Shown here piece after piece: positions 1 to 6,502 of a stretch of 9,207 nt of DNA (position 1 is the first letter of the stretch; each line of letters opens with the position of its first letter). The notes under the pieces were generated by a model that made no database searches, was not told the DNA's origin, and worked only from the letters and a program-made list of their open reading frames with translations. This stretch comes from Candidatus Njordarchaeota archaeon (GTDB lineage: Archaea > Asgardarchaeota > Njordarchaeia > Njordarchaeales > Njordarchaeaceae): the NCBI GenBank assembly GCA_029856625.1, contig JAHKLG010000042.1, forward strand, positions 1 through 9,207, in the 5' to 3' direction. The translations under genes were made by a program, and so were the position numbers.

Positions 1-473
1 ATTAAATCCGAACGCCATCCTGTTTTTCTAGGTTCTTCATATTCTGGGGAGAGAACTGTTATTTCCTCATTCATTATTCTTATTTTGATCTCTCCTAGAA
101 TCCTCCATGCTAAATGAGGAAAATGATCTATCACGATCTGATAAAGCTTCTTAAGAACTACTAAAAAAGCCTTAATGGATTCCAGAATATCTCTCTTGTA
201 GGGCATCTCAATTGATAAGTTTCTTGTTTCATTGTGGATAAAGAGTTTTATAGTTATTTTTTCTTCCGAAATTCTTCTTCTTAAATAATTAATAACTTCT
301 TCACTGGCTTCTGGTAATACATTTTCAGCCACAATTTTGTCTGATGCAATGCGAATAATCATTTTAAAAGCTTTCGTGGGAGGACCAAGAGTAATTATAA
401 AGATGTTGTCTCCTTCTCTAATTGGTTTTTGGCCGAAGAAATCCTGAAGAATCGAGGTTATTTTCTCAATCAT
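1..473 (-). CDS. Unrecognised protein, 5' part only (runs off the left edge)
   Basis: An open frame on the minus strand starts at ATG 473-471 and stays open for 157 codons to the window edge, so the C-terminus is missing. The start is well fixed because an in-frame TAG lies at 479-477. The protein begins MIEKITSILQDFFGQ. It appears mixed alpha/beta: an amphipathic first helix, a strand-rich stretch (FIITLGPPTKAFKMIIRI, about residues 25-42), a charged helix near 60-70, and a long hydrophobic helix near 97-120 (ESIKAFLVVLKKLYQIVIDH). Despite that segment I see no signal peptide and no clear membrane span. No family or catalytic motif is recognised. It diverges from the helical-repeat gene at 675 and shares a 201-bp intergenic region with it. 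No good Shine-Dalgarno sequence precedes the ATG. The continuous frame and archaeal-like codon use make it a real gene; function unknown. Confidence 0.75.
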   Translation of the reverse strand, partial: MIEKITSILQDFFGQKPIREGDNIFIITLGPPTKAFKMIIRIASDKIVAENVLPEASEEVINYLRRRISEEKITIKLFIHNETRNLSIEMPYKRDILESIKAFLVVLKKLYQIVIDHFPHLAWRILGEIKIRIMNEEITVLSPEYEEPRKTGWRSDL

Positions 474-591
474 TTCTATTCATCATGTTTAATTTGCTGA
501 GGGAGGCATTACTTAGCCTTATTTTGCTATTCCTGTTCAATCTGGTTAGACTAATAATAAGTTAGATAGTAAATATTAAATTTCGTATTAT

Positions 592-600
592 CTTTATATT
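592..600 (-). promoter_or_regulatory. Candidate TATA box for the minus-strand partial gene
   Basis: Read on the minus strand, this is AATATAAAG preceded by TTTGCAAA (608-601), which resembles a BRE/TATA pair. The same TTTGCAAA octamer stands just before the TATA-like box of thiC (8356-8349, minus). Transcription would start near 570, leaving a leader of roughly 100 nt. A second AT-rich candidate (TTTAATATTT, 580-571) would shorten it. Weak evidence in an AT-rich region. Confidence 0.25.
593..600 (+). promoter_or_regulatory. Candidate distal TATA box for the helical-repeat gene
   Basis: TTTATATT would place a transcription start near 623, about 50 nt before the GTG start at 675. The leader would then contain the Shine-Dalgarno sequence and the inverted repeat at 647-665. 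A second TATA-like stretch lies at 639-646 (TTATATAT); its start would fall at about 668-672, nearly at the start codon. Which is used cannot be told from sequence. Confidence 0.35.
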
Positions 601-646
601 TTTGCAAAGCATAGAGGGTAGAGTGAAACTAAACTGAGTTATATAT

Positions 647-665
647 TCCAGTTTAACTAACTGGA
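647..665 (+). repeat. Inverted repeat overlapping the ribosome binding site
   Basis: TCCAGTT (647-653) and AACTGGA (659-665) are perfect 7-bp complements separated by TAACT. The right arm includes the first three bases (GGA, 663-665) of the GGAGG at 663-667, the Shine-Dalgarno sequence for the GTG at 675. As RNA it could form a small hairpin partly hiding the ribosome site; as DNA it could be an operator beside the TATA-like stretch at 639-646. Confidence 0.4.
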
Positions 666-674
666 GGCTTGTCG

Positions 675-2414
675 GTGAGTCTTCAGAAGAAGCTTCGAGG
701 CTTCTTTAGAAAACAACTACTGGGCAAAAAGAGGGATATCATCTCAGATATTAAGAAATATGGTAGATCACGTGATTTCCTATGGAGATCATTCTTTACA
801 ATTGCCGATGAGGCGATCTCTGAGGGTTATGATATTTCTAAGGAGCTATTGGATATTGCGGGATATTCTTATCTTCTCTACAAACCATCTGAGAGGATTT
901 ATGCTCTACGGGAAATTGGGTATAGATTAGTCAAAATGGAGTTCTTCTCCAAAGCTCTCTTGATATTCAAGATAGCGCTGAGAGAGTGTAATCGAATAAT
1001 TAATCCTTATCGAAGGTTATTTGAAAAAGCCTTGGTTTTGGATTATCTCTTTGCCTCTGGTTTTAATGATTTTGCAGAGAAAGTTCTGGAGAAAAGTATT
1101 GAGGATGCTCTATATTTATCTCCAGTTAAGGCCGCTTCTCTTCTAATATTATTCGGAATTGGTCTGGCTAAACATGATGTAGGTAGAGGGGATTCTCTCA
1201 TAGCATCTGGGGTCGAGTATGCAGAGAAATGTGAATCGGATTTATGCAAGGCTATTATTCTAGCTCGTGGAGCTTATGGCTATGTAAGCGTTAGTAGAAA
1301 CCCCGAGAACATGAGGGTAGCTAAAAAATGGCTCGGAGAAGCATTTGAGATAATCGATGAGATGCCTCCGAAAGAAGCTCTCTATGCTCTAGCTCGGATT
1401 ATTGGTGACATATGCTATGTGGATTATATGAAGGCGAATCAAGTTCTCGAGTTTATCCTCGATAATGTTAAGCGAAATGAGGAAGGATTTAGGATAGTGC
1501 TACGAGCTGCGAGGAGCCTTATTAACTCGGGGGACAATGATTTATCCTACAAAGCTCTTAACTGGCTTGAAGATAGGATAATGAAGTCGCACTCAAGGAA
1601 ATTAAGGAAGCTCCTTTATCTCTCCTTTATCGTAAAATACTTCGGCATTATTGATGGATATAAAGCGCAGTTTCTTGCGAAAATTATCGCTGGTTACTTG
1701 AGAGAGTTGTTCACGATAGAAAAATCTGCCTCTGCTGATTTGATTCAGAGCATAGCTAATTTATCAGCTGCTGATATCGACCTAGCCCATAATCTATTAA
1801 AGCGTAGTCTTCGTGGGCTAGGGAGTGATAGAGAGATAATTCATGTTCTAGCAATGTATCCTAAACAATTATTTAGTGCTTTTCCCAAACCATATGTATT
1901 AACGCTAAGAGAAAAAATCAGTTCTGTTTTTTCAAGGCTAGAAAAAGAGTATCTAGAGCTAATTCCCGATATTATTCACTCCCTATCAGTAGTGCCAATT
2001 AGGGGGTTTGATAAAATAGTGAGCAATGCTCTGAGACTGGCTGAAGAAATGCCCGAGGAGGAGGGGATTATTTATCTAACTGAGATCGCGGGAGCAATAA
2101 CGGCTAAGGCTAAGTGGTGGGCAGAGGAGCTTTTGGAGTATCTTCTTGAAAGTATAGAGAAACTCCCAGTGGATAGGAGAATCCAGTTATTGATAGAAAT
2201 GAGTCAACGTATCTATAAATTCTCTCCAAGAAAAGCTAGGGAATTATTGAGAATCGCTATAGGAATTATACAGGATAACGAGGTAAAAAACGCGCATGGG
2301 ATTCTCCTAGAAATATCCAGACAAATGAGGATTCTATTCAGGGACTTGGCATGGGCAAGGCAGATAGAGATCTTAGCAAGAGAAATCAGTAGGAGGAAGA
2401 AAGAAAAAAGGTAA
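675..2414 (+). CDS. Large all-helical repeat-like protein of unknown function (579 aa)
   Basis: I do not recognise a named family. The translation is almost wholly helix-forming, with successive amphipathic segments of about 30-40 residues rich in A, L, I, E, K and R, as in TPR- or HEAT-like solenoids (for example ALREIGYRLVKMEFFSKALL near residue 77 and AKKWLGEAFEIIDEMPPKEA near 217). It starts with a basic segment (SLQKKLRGFFRKQLLGKKR) and ends with a very basic tail (ISRRKKEKR). I see no signal peptide, membrane span or catalytic motif, so it is probably a cytoplasmic scaffold or nucleic-acid-associated protein; that role is inference. GTG 675 is chosen because GGAGG at 663-667 lies 7 nt upstream; the in-frame TTG at 669 would leave only one base of spacing. 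It is monocistronic, diverges from the gene at 473 and converges on the gene ending at 2428. Confidence 0.85.
   Translation: MSLQKKLRGFFRKQLLGKKRDIISDIKKYGRSRDFLWRSFFTIADEAISEGYDISKELLDIAGYSYLLYKPSERIYALREIGYRLVKMEFFSKALLIFKIALRECNRIINPYRRLFEKALVLDYLFASGFNDFAEKVLEKSIEDALYLSPVKAASLLILFGIGLAKHDVGRGDSLIASGVEYAEKCESDLCKAIILARGAYGYVSVSRNPENMRVAKKWLGEAFEIIDEMPPKEALYALARIIGDICYVDYMKANQVLEFILDNVKRNEEGFRIVLRAARSLINSGDNDLSYKALNWLEDRIMKSHSRKLRKLLYLSFIVKYFGIIDGYKAQFLAKIIAGYLRELFTIEKSASADLIQSIANLSAADIDLAHNLLKRSLRGLGSDREIIHVLAMYPKQLFSAFPKPYVLTLREKISSVFSRLEKEYLELIPDIIHSLSVVPIRGFDKIVSNALRLAEEMPEEEGIIYLTEIAGAITAKAKWWAEELLEYLLESIEKLPVDRRIQLLIEMSQRIYKFSPRKARELLRIAIGIIQDNEVKNAHGILLEISRQMRILFRDLAWARQIEILAREISRRKKEKR
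1781..1822 (+). repeat. Nine-base inverted repeat inside the helical-repeat gene
   Basis: CCTAGCCCA (1781-1789) and TGGGCTAGG (1814-1822) are perfect complements with a 24-nt spacer, within the coding sequence. It could form an mRNA hairpin. It may be chance, since it lies in ordinary coding sequence. Confidence 0.4.
2404..2409 (-). terminator. Candidate oligo-T terminator of the acyl-CoA synthetase gene
   Basis: On the minus strand, six Ts (2409-2404) in a pyrimidine-rich run begin 19 nt after the stop codon at 2428. Archaeal RNA polymerase terminates at oligo-T tracts without needing a hairpin. The tract lies in the last codons (basic tail) of the convergent gene, so the T-run may only reflect AAA/AAG lysine codons. 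Confidence 0.35.
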
Positions 2415-2427
2415 AATAAGAACTATT

Positions 2428-3984
2428 TTATAATGATGTTGGAGGTTGCCACTTCTGGAGATAATTCTCTAAAACTCCCTCCTTCTTTAACCATTCTCCA
2501 TACTCAACTAATGCCTTTAGCGCTGTAATACCTCTTTCTGGGGTAGGATATGCTGGAATGCCGTGGTAATCAAATCTGTCGCGCACCCAATTAGCCATAT
2601 CAGCACCGCCGATATCCACAGCAACTACTGGCTTCTTATATTTCTTGATTATTTGAGCAATTTCATCTACGAAACTGGATGTTAGCAGAGGTACGTGATG
2701 TAGTCCTATTATGAGGACAGCATGTATATCGTCATTCTCCATTACAGCTTCTATAGCGGCTATGTATGATTCGTTGGAAGCACTGCCACTTAAATCAATT
2801 GGATTAGAAAATGTAGCAACGGGTGGAATTTTCCCTTCTTCTTGAGCCTTCTTTAATTTAGCTAGAAGGTTCTCGGGAGTGGGTATAACATTAAGCCCAA
2901 TTTTCTCCGCCTTATCAGTTGCAAGTATTCCAGCTCCCCCGCCATTAGTAACAATCGCTATGTTTCTCCCCCTAGCTGGGGGCTGGAACGCTAAAGCTTT
3001 TGTAACATCCAAGAATTCGACTAAATCATCTGCCATTATAGCACCCATTGTTTCAAACGCTACTTGGTAAATCTTCACGTTTCCAGCTAAGGATGCAGTG
3101 TGACTCATTGTAGCTCTTGCCCCAGCCTTGGTTCGTCCTCCTTTTAATATCACAATAGGCTTATGCTTAGAGAATTCTTTACCGATTTTAACAAGGGGTC
3201 TTCCATCTCCTTTAAGTCCCTCCAAATATATCATTACTACCCTCACGGTCTCGTCCTTTAAGGCATATAATAGCATATCTACTTCATCAACATCGGCTTT
3301 ATTTCCATAACTTATGAATTTACTCACTCCAATGCCTTCTCCATACATATAGTCTAAAACGGATACTCCTAATGCCCCGCTTTGGGAAATAAACATGATA
3401 TATCCTTTCTTCGGTCTAGGTGTGGCTAAGAGTTCTTTTCCATTCAGAGGCTTGCAATATGGAAGAAACATTGTATCGACTCCGCTATATGCATCAAAAA
3501 CACCTAGACCATTCGGACCAATGATACGAATTCCGTATTTCCTAGCTACCTCAACGACTCTTTTTTCGAGTTCTACATTCCCTATCTCGGAGAACCCAGC
3601 ACTAATAATACTCGCTACCTTTACCCCCTTCTTTCCACACTCCTCCATTGCTCCTGGCACATACTTAGCTGGGATAACAATAACTGCATGATCGACATCA
3701 CTAGGCACATCTAATATAGAGCGGTATAGGGGTTGTCCAAAGAGTTCTCCACCCTTAATATTTACTCCATAGACATCAGCCTTTAACCATCCTTTCTCCT
3801 TATTCTCTAATAAGTTCTTAAAAATTACCCACCCTGGAGCATTAACGTCTCTAGAAGCGCCTATGACCGCGATAGCTTCGGGCTCGAAAAAAGCTTTTAA
3901 TTCTCTTCTCACTTTTTCAGAATATTCCTCTAAAGTCTCTGGGGTTAATTCATGTTGCAAGAGTTCTTCCTTATAATTACTCAT
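2428..3984 (-). CDS. acdA: Acetate (acyl)-CoA ligase, ADP-forming, alpha subunit
   Basis: Alpha subunit of the ADP-forming acyl-CoA synthetase family, which converts acyl-CoA, ADP and phosphate into acid, CoA and ATP in fermenting archaea; some members work in the other direction. Domains in order: N-terminal CoA-binding Rossmann domain (about residues 32-165: IAVIGASRD 38-46, IGPNGLGV 155-162), succinyl-CoA-synthetase-like ligase domain (FISQSGALG 198-206, YGNKADVDEVD 226-236), the phosphohistidine loop SHTASLAG with H295, and a third flavodoxin-like domain (TNGGGAGILATD 346-357, PIDLSG 395-400). At 518 aa it is somewhat longer than the roughly 460-aa alpha subunits I recall from Pyrococcus, partly through a 30-residue N-terminal extension. 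The ATP-grasp beta subunit is neither fused nor adjacent. GPNG replaces the usual GPNC. GAGGTG lies 7 nt before ATG 3984. Substrate (acetate or another acid) cannot be read from sequence. Confidence 0.9.
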   Translation of the reverse strand: MSNYKEELLQHELTPETLEEYSEKVRRELKAFFEPEAIAVIGASRDVNAPGWVIFKNLLENKEKGWLKADVYGVNIKGGELFGQPLYRSILDVPSDVDHAVIVIPAKYVPGAMEECGKKGVKVASIISAGFSEIGNVELEKRVVEVARKYGIRIIGPNGLGVFDAYSGVDTMFLPYCKPLNGKELLATPRPKKGYIMFISQSGALGVSVLDYMYGEGIGVSKFISYGNKADVDEVDMLLYALKDETVRVVMIYLEGLKGDGRPLVKIGKEFSKHKPIVILKGGRTKAGARATMSHTASLAGNVKIYQVAFETMGAIMADDLVEFLDVTKALAFQPPARGRNIAIVTNGGGAGILATDKAEKIGLNVIPTPENLLAKLKKAQEEGKIPPVATFSNPIDLSGSASNESYIAAIEAVMENDDIHAVLIIGLHHVPLLTSSFVDEIAQIIKKYKKPVVAVDIGGADMANWVRDRFDYHGIPAYPTPERGITALKALVEYGEWLKKEGVLENYLQKWQPPTSL

Positions 3985-4013
3985 TATTCAACACCTCAAG
4001 AGAGTTACCCTAA

Positions 4014-4023
4014 TTCTTAAGAA
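4014..4023. repeat. Ten-base palindrome in the acyl-CoA synthetase/methyltransferase divergent region
   Basis: TTCTTAAGAA is a perfect palindrome, just downstream of the inferred minus-strand transcription start near 4030 and upstream of the methyltransferase start. The position would suit an operator for the acyl-CoA synthetase gene. Short, so chance is possible. Confidence 0.25.
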
Positions 4024-4052
4024 GTAGAGAATTTGTCAATTAATCTTAGCCA

Positions 4053-4060
4053 TATATAAA
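4053..4060 (-). promoter_or_regulatory. TATA box, probable promoter of the acyl-CoA synthetase gene
   Basis: The minus strand reads CTTTATATATGG, giving a start near 4030 and a leader of about 46 nt to ATG 3984 with its GAGGTG site. The plus strand of the same stretch also reads as a TATA box (TATATAAA), but its start would fall near 4083, after the methyltransferase start codons. It therefore suits the minus-strand gene better, unless the methyltransferase starts further in. Confidence 0.5.
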
Positions 4061-4073
4061 GGGAGTGATTTTC

Positions 4074-4799
4074 TTGAGCACTTTTTACGGACTAATTATC
4101 AGCCGAGACCTCTATAATCCAGAGTCAGAAGCGGGGAAGAATAGAATGAGGTTCCTTATAAACGCATTAAAACCCTATAGGCATCTATTCGGATCTAAGG
4201 CCCTAGACATCGGTTGTGGAGCTGGTACATCCACCTTTGCCTTGGAAGAACTTGGGTTAAGTGTGGTTGGAATAGATCGGGATAAACTGTTTATTGAAAA
4301 GGCCAGGAAAATTGCCGAAAAGAGGAGATCTCGAGCAAAATTCTTTGTAGCAGATGCTCGTACAATGAGTGTTAGAGATGTTTTCGATAGTGTATTTATG
4401 TTAGGAGATGTTATCATACATTTCAGTTTAACGGAGTTTATTAGAATGATCCAGAACATACGTCGTGCGACTCGAAGAAAATTTGTACTGGTTCTGGAAT
4501 ATTCTGATTTCGTAGAAAGTTTACTTCGTAAGGAGGAGCCTATCCCTATACCAACAGAGCGAAGAGGGAAGGTTTATTATTCCTATAATGCGGATGAGGG
4601 ATGTTTGAAAATAATTGTGATCACGCGTGAGATAGGACCAGATAAGTACGAGGCTGAGGAAGTTAAGATGTATATCTGGAGCCCATGGGTTTTGGAATAT
4701 ATTCTTTTAACATCAGGATTCACATTAATATCCCGAGAAAGATATAGAAACGGCGTTTTTATAGACATCTACAAGGAAGTTTCAGGGGAAATAGGCTAG
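4074..4799 (+). CDS. Class I SAM-dependent methyltransferase
   Basis: A Rossmann-fold methyltransferase of the broad Methyltransf_11/25 type. Counting from TTG 4074, motif I is ALDIGCGAG (about residues 43-51), followed by the acidic residue ending strand 2 (VVGIDRD, D68), a motif II-like FVADARTM (about 91-98), and the strand near VLVLEYSDF (138-146). The C-terminal part (about 150-240) is strand-rich and probably caps the active site. Methyl acceptor unknown; these folds act on small molecules, RNA or protein. Start is uncertain: TTG 4074 has GGGAGTGA (4061-4068) at good spacing, while GTG 4065 would add three residues without an upstream ribosome site. ATG 4146 would be shorter and would fit the plus-strand reading of the TATA at 4053-4060, but would lose part of the N-terminal helix. 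A 153-bp gap follows before the next gene, which has its own promoter-like elements. Confidence 0.85.
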   Translation: MSTFYGLIISRDLYNPESEAGKNRMRFLINALKPYRHLFGSKALDIGCGAGTSTFALEELGLSVVGIDRDKLFIEKARKIAEKRRSRAKFFVADARTMSVRDVFDSVFMLGDVIIHFSLTEFIRMIQNIRRATRRKFVLVLEYSDFVESLLRKEEPIPIPTERRGKVYYSYNADEGCLKIIVITREIGPDKYEAEEVKMYIWSPWVLEYILLTSGFTLISRERYRNGVFIDIYKEVSGEIG

Positions 4800-4869
4800 A
4801 ACAATTATACGTAAATGTTACTAACTACTTATAGCAAGTACTTCGAGAAAAATAAGATAGGAAAAAGTA

Positions 4870-4875
4870 TTTAAA
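4870..4875 (+). promoter_or_regulatory. TATA box upstream of the 184-aa/Roadblock operon
   Basis: GAAAAAGTATTTAAAG has an A-rich BRE followed by TTTAAA. The predicted start is about 4899-4900, which coincides with the ATG at 4900 that opens a 19-codon ORF. A leader of about 53 nt would precede GTG 4953. Confidence 0.6.
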
Positions 4876-4899
4876 GCGCGAAGCTTATAGTGATGTAAA

Positions 4900-4959
4900 A
4901 TGCTTAACCTAGGAAGTAGCTCTATAAAACTTACATTAATCAGGGAGAGCATGTGTTAG
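4900..4959 (+). CDS. Possible 19-codon leaderless upstream ORF
   Basis: ATG 4900 sits where the upstream TATA box predicts transcription to begin, and opens MLNLGSSSIKLTLIRESMC. Its TAG (4957-4959) overlaps the GTG start (4953) of the next gene by seven bases, and its final codons contain that gene's GGGAG site. This layout would allow translational coupling or leader-peptide control. There is no conservation evidence, and chance ORFs of this length are common, so confidence is low. Confidence 0.2.
   Translation: MLNLGSSSIKLTLIRESMC
4923..4929 (+). promoter_or_regulatory. Second TATA-like box, proximal to GTG 4953
   Basis: TCTATAAAAC centred near 4926 would place a start at about 4951-4953, making the 184-aa gene leaderless. 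It competes with the box at 4870 as the operon promoter, or both are used. Confidence 0.35.
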
Positions 4960-5507
4960 CTACGTATCTTGAGTTAATTCAGAAAAGAGGACCTAGAGCA
5001 TTGGCATATGCCGTATTCTCTTTAATTGCTGAAAAAGAACCCTTAGTCATAATTGTTGAGAATGATGACGAGAAGCAAATGTATGAGGATATTTTAGAGG
5101 AAGTTGTGGAAACTTTCGAAATGCGCAAACCTCCTTCCTCAGATATCAAATTAGCTCCCTATGAAGTTATTACTAAAGAAGAATATTATTTAAATTGGAA
5201 GAAGATGGGAGGTAAGCGACTAATCTTTACAGAAGAGGATAAAAACCTCATTTGTCCAGGGCTCGATCATCTGGAAAAAATAGTTAATGAGCTTATTACA
5301 GGTAAATCTCGTGATCCAGTATCTAGATTAGCTATTAGAATAAGCGATATCCTTGCCTGTCTTGAGGTCGCTAAAGATTATTTTCTTGATTATAAAGAAG
5401 GAAAAATAAGTGAGAAGGATTTTATGAGTCTTATTAAGTCGAGATTCCCAAAGGTCGAGGATGCCGAATTCGCTCGCGCAATTTTAAAAACTTTGTATGA
5501 CTCTTAA
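4953..5507 (+). CDS. Unrecognised 184-aa protein, first gene of the Roadblock operon
   Basis: Family not recognised. The N-terminal half looks alpha/beta (LALAYAVF-type helix near 17-25, strand LVIIVEN at 31-37, helix 38-57 DEKQMYEDILEEVVETFEM, strand KRLIFTEED 88-96); the C-terminal half is helical (103-117, 122-150, 154-182). Two cysteines (C101, C136) are not arranged as a metal site, and there is no signal peptide or membrane span. It is acidic and probably cytoplasmic. GTG 4953 follows GGGAG (4943-4947) by 5 nt; upstream in frame there is a TAG at 4917 and no better start. It lies 31 bp before the Roadblock gene on the same strand, so co-transcription is likely. By analogy with other Roadblock-containing systems the two may form a complex, but that is inferred only from adjacency. 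Confidence 0.8.
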   Translation: MLATYLELIQKRGPRALAYAVFSLIAEKEPLVIIVENDDEKQMYEDILEEVVETFEMRKPPSSDIKLAPYEVITKEEYYLNWKKMGGKRLIFTEEDKNLICPGLDHLEKIVNELITGKSRDPVSRLAIRISDILACLEVAKDYFLDYKEGKISEKDFMSLIKSRFPKVEDAEFARAILKTLYDS

Positions 5508-5538
5508 CAATCTTCGGGCTTATAGGAAATGTTAAAGT

Positions 5539-6465
5539 ATGCTGGTGAAGACTTTGTCAACGAAGCAAATCGAAATGCTAAGGGCGATGTATGAAGAAAA
5601 GTTTATGAGGATCTACGAGGTTTCTAAATGGGCTACGGATAAGGAGCTACAAAGCAGATTAAATACAGTTGCCTCCTTGTACAAAGGAGCTCGAAAGAAT
5701 GCAGTTAAGCAAATCCTAAAGTATGTTGATGGTAAAAAAAGCGTATGGGACATAGCAATAGCAATGCGTGAGGACGGGCATGTAGTCTCACCAGAAGATG
5801 TAATTGATATTCTCGAGAAGTGTAGACGGGAGGGAATTGTCAGGGTTAGGACGGTTGCTCAAGTAGCCTTACCAAAAGCTGAAGTCTATGCAAAAACAAC
5901 AATTGCAGAGGCTGATAAGGTTATAGAACAACTAAAACCTGAAGCAGAAGTGGTTTCTCAAAACATTGAAATTCTCAAAAAAGAGCTAGAATCGGTGCTT
6001 TCTACGCTGGAAACGCAACAAGTAGAGGTGGTCCCAGAAGAGGCCAGAGCGATTTCACCGCTAAAAATTGTCGAAGATACATTAAAATTAAAAGCTTCTG
6101 GGGTAATAAACTCCCTCTTTCAGATCGATAAATGGATTTCGGCGCTTCTAATAGCTACAACAGAAGGAGATCCTATTGTTCTATTTTCACCAAAGCCCGT
6201 AGATATTAATCAAGCAGAAATAGCCGCCGCCTCTTCTGTTATTCTTGCTACAAGCTCTAAGTACGTCGAAAGCTTTGGCAAAAAACCAATCAGAAGAATA
6301 CTTGTCTTGGCTGATAAGGGAATAATGGTCATAAAGCCTCTTATCAACGATTATTTATTAGTGAGCTTGATTAATAGAGAGGCAAAACTTGGAATTGTAT
6401 TAAGAGATATTGAATGGATCTCAAACGAAATCACAAATGTCCTACAGGCTAAAGTTTCCTCCTAA
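5539..6465 (+). CDS. Winged-helix/coiled-coil/Roadblock-LC7 domain protein
   Basis: Three regions are visible in 308 residues. Residues about 50-104 (KNAVKQILKYVDGKKSVWDI... EDVIDILEKCRREGIV) look like a winged-helix or PqqD-like fold, with the 'DGKxSVWDIA' helix-turn and a beta-wing. Residues about 120-160 are charged and heptad-like (VIEQLKPEAEVVSQNIEILK), a probable coiled coil. Residues about 185-298 fit Roadblock/LC7: SGVINSLFQID, a strand ALLIATTEGDPIVLF, helix QAEIAAASSVILATSSKYVESFG, and strands RRILVLADKGIMVIKPL, DYLLVSLIN, and IVLRDIEWI. Roadblock domains dimerise and, in bacteria and archaea, often partner small GTPases (MglA-like) or sit in regulators; no GTPase gene is in this window. 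It has no membrane span. The ribosome site is weak (AGGA 5524-5527, 11 nt before ATG). Expression is likely shared with the 184-aa gene upstream. Confidence 0.82.
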   Translation: MLVKTLSTKQIEMLRAMYEEKFMRIYEVSKWATDKELQSRLNTVASLYKGARKNAVKQILKYVDGKKSVWDIAIAMREDGHVVSPEDVIDILEKCRREGIVRVRTVAQVALPKAEVYAKTTIAEADKVIEQLKPEAEVVSQNIEILKKELESVLSTLETQQVEVVPEEARAISPLKIVEDTLKLKASGVINSLFQIDKWISALLIATTEGDPIVLFSPKPVDINQAEIAAASSVILATSSKYVESFGKKPIRRILVLADKGIMVIKPLINDYLLVSLINREAKLGIVLRDIEWISNEITNVLQAKVSS

Positions 6466-6482
6466 AACTTTCTCAAAACAAT

Positions 6483-6499
6483 TATAGAGGATTCCTATA
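6483..6499. repeat. Short inverted repeat between convergent genes
   Basis: TATAG (6483-6487) and CTATA (6495-6499) are complementary with a 7-nt loop, inside the 37-bp gap between two convergent stop codons. No long T-run follows on either strand. It may aid 3'-end formation, but the stem is short. Confidence 0.2.
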
Positions 6500-6502
6500 A
6501 GG

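Noticed and set aside
669..677. TTG 669 as the start of the helical-repeat gene
   Set aside because: GGAGG ends at 667, leaving one base of spacing; GTG 675 has 7 nt.
3395..3691. 98-codon open frame opposite the acyl-CoA synthetase gene
   Set aside because: It lies fully antisense to well-conserved ligase motifs and has no ribosome site; treated as a shadow, as are the similar short frames opposite thiC and the methyltransferase.
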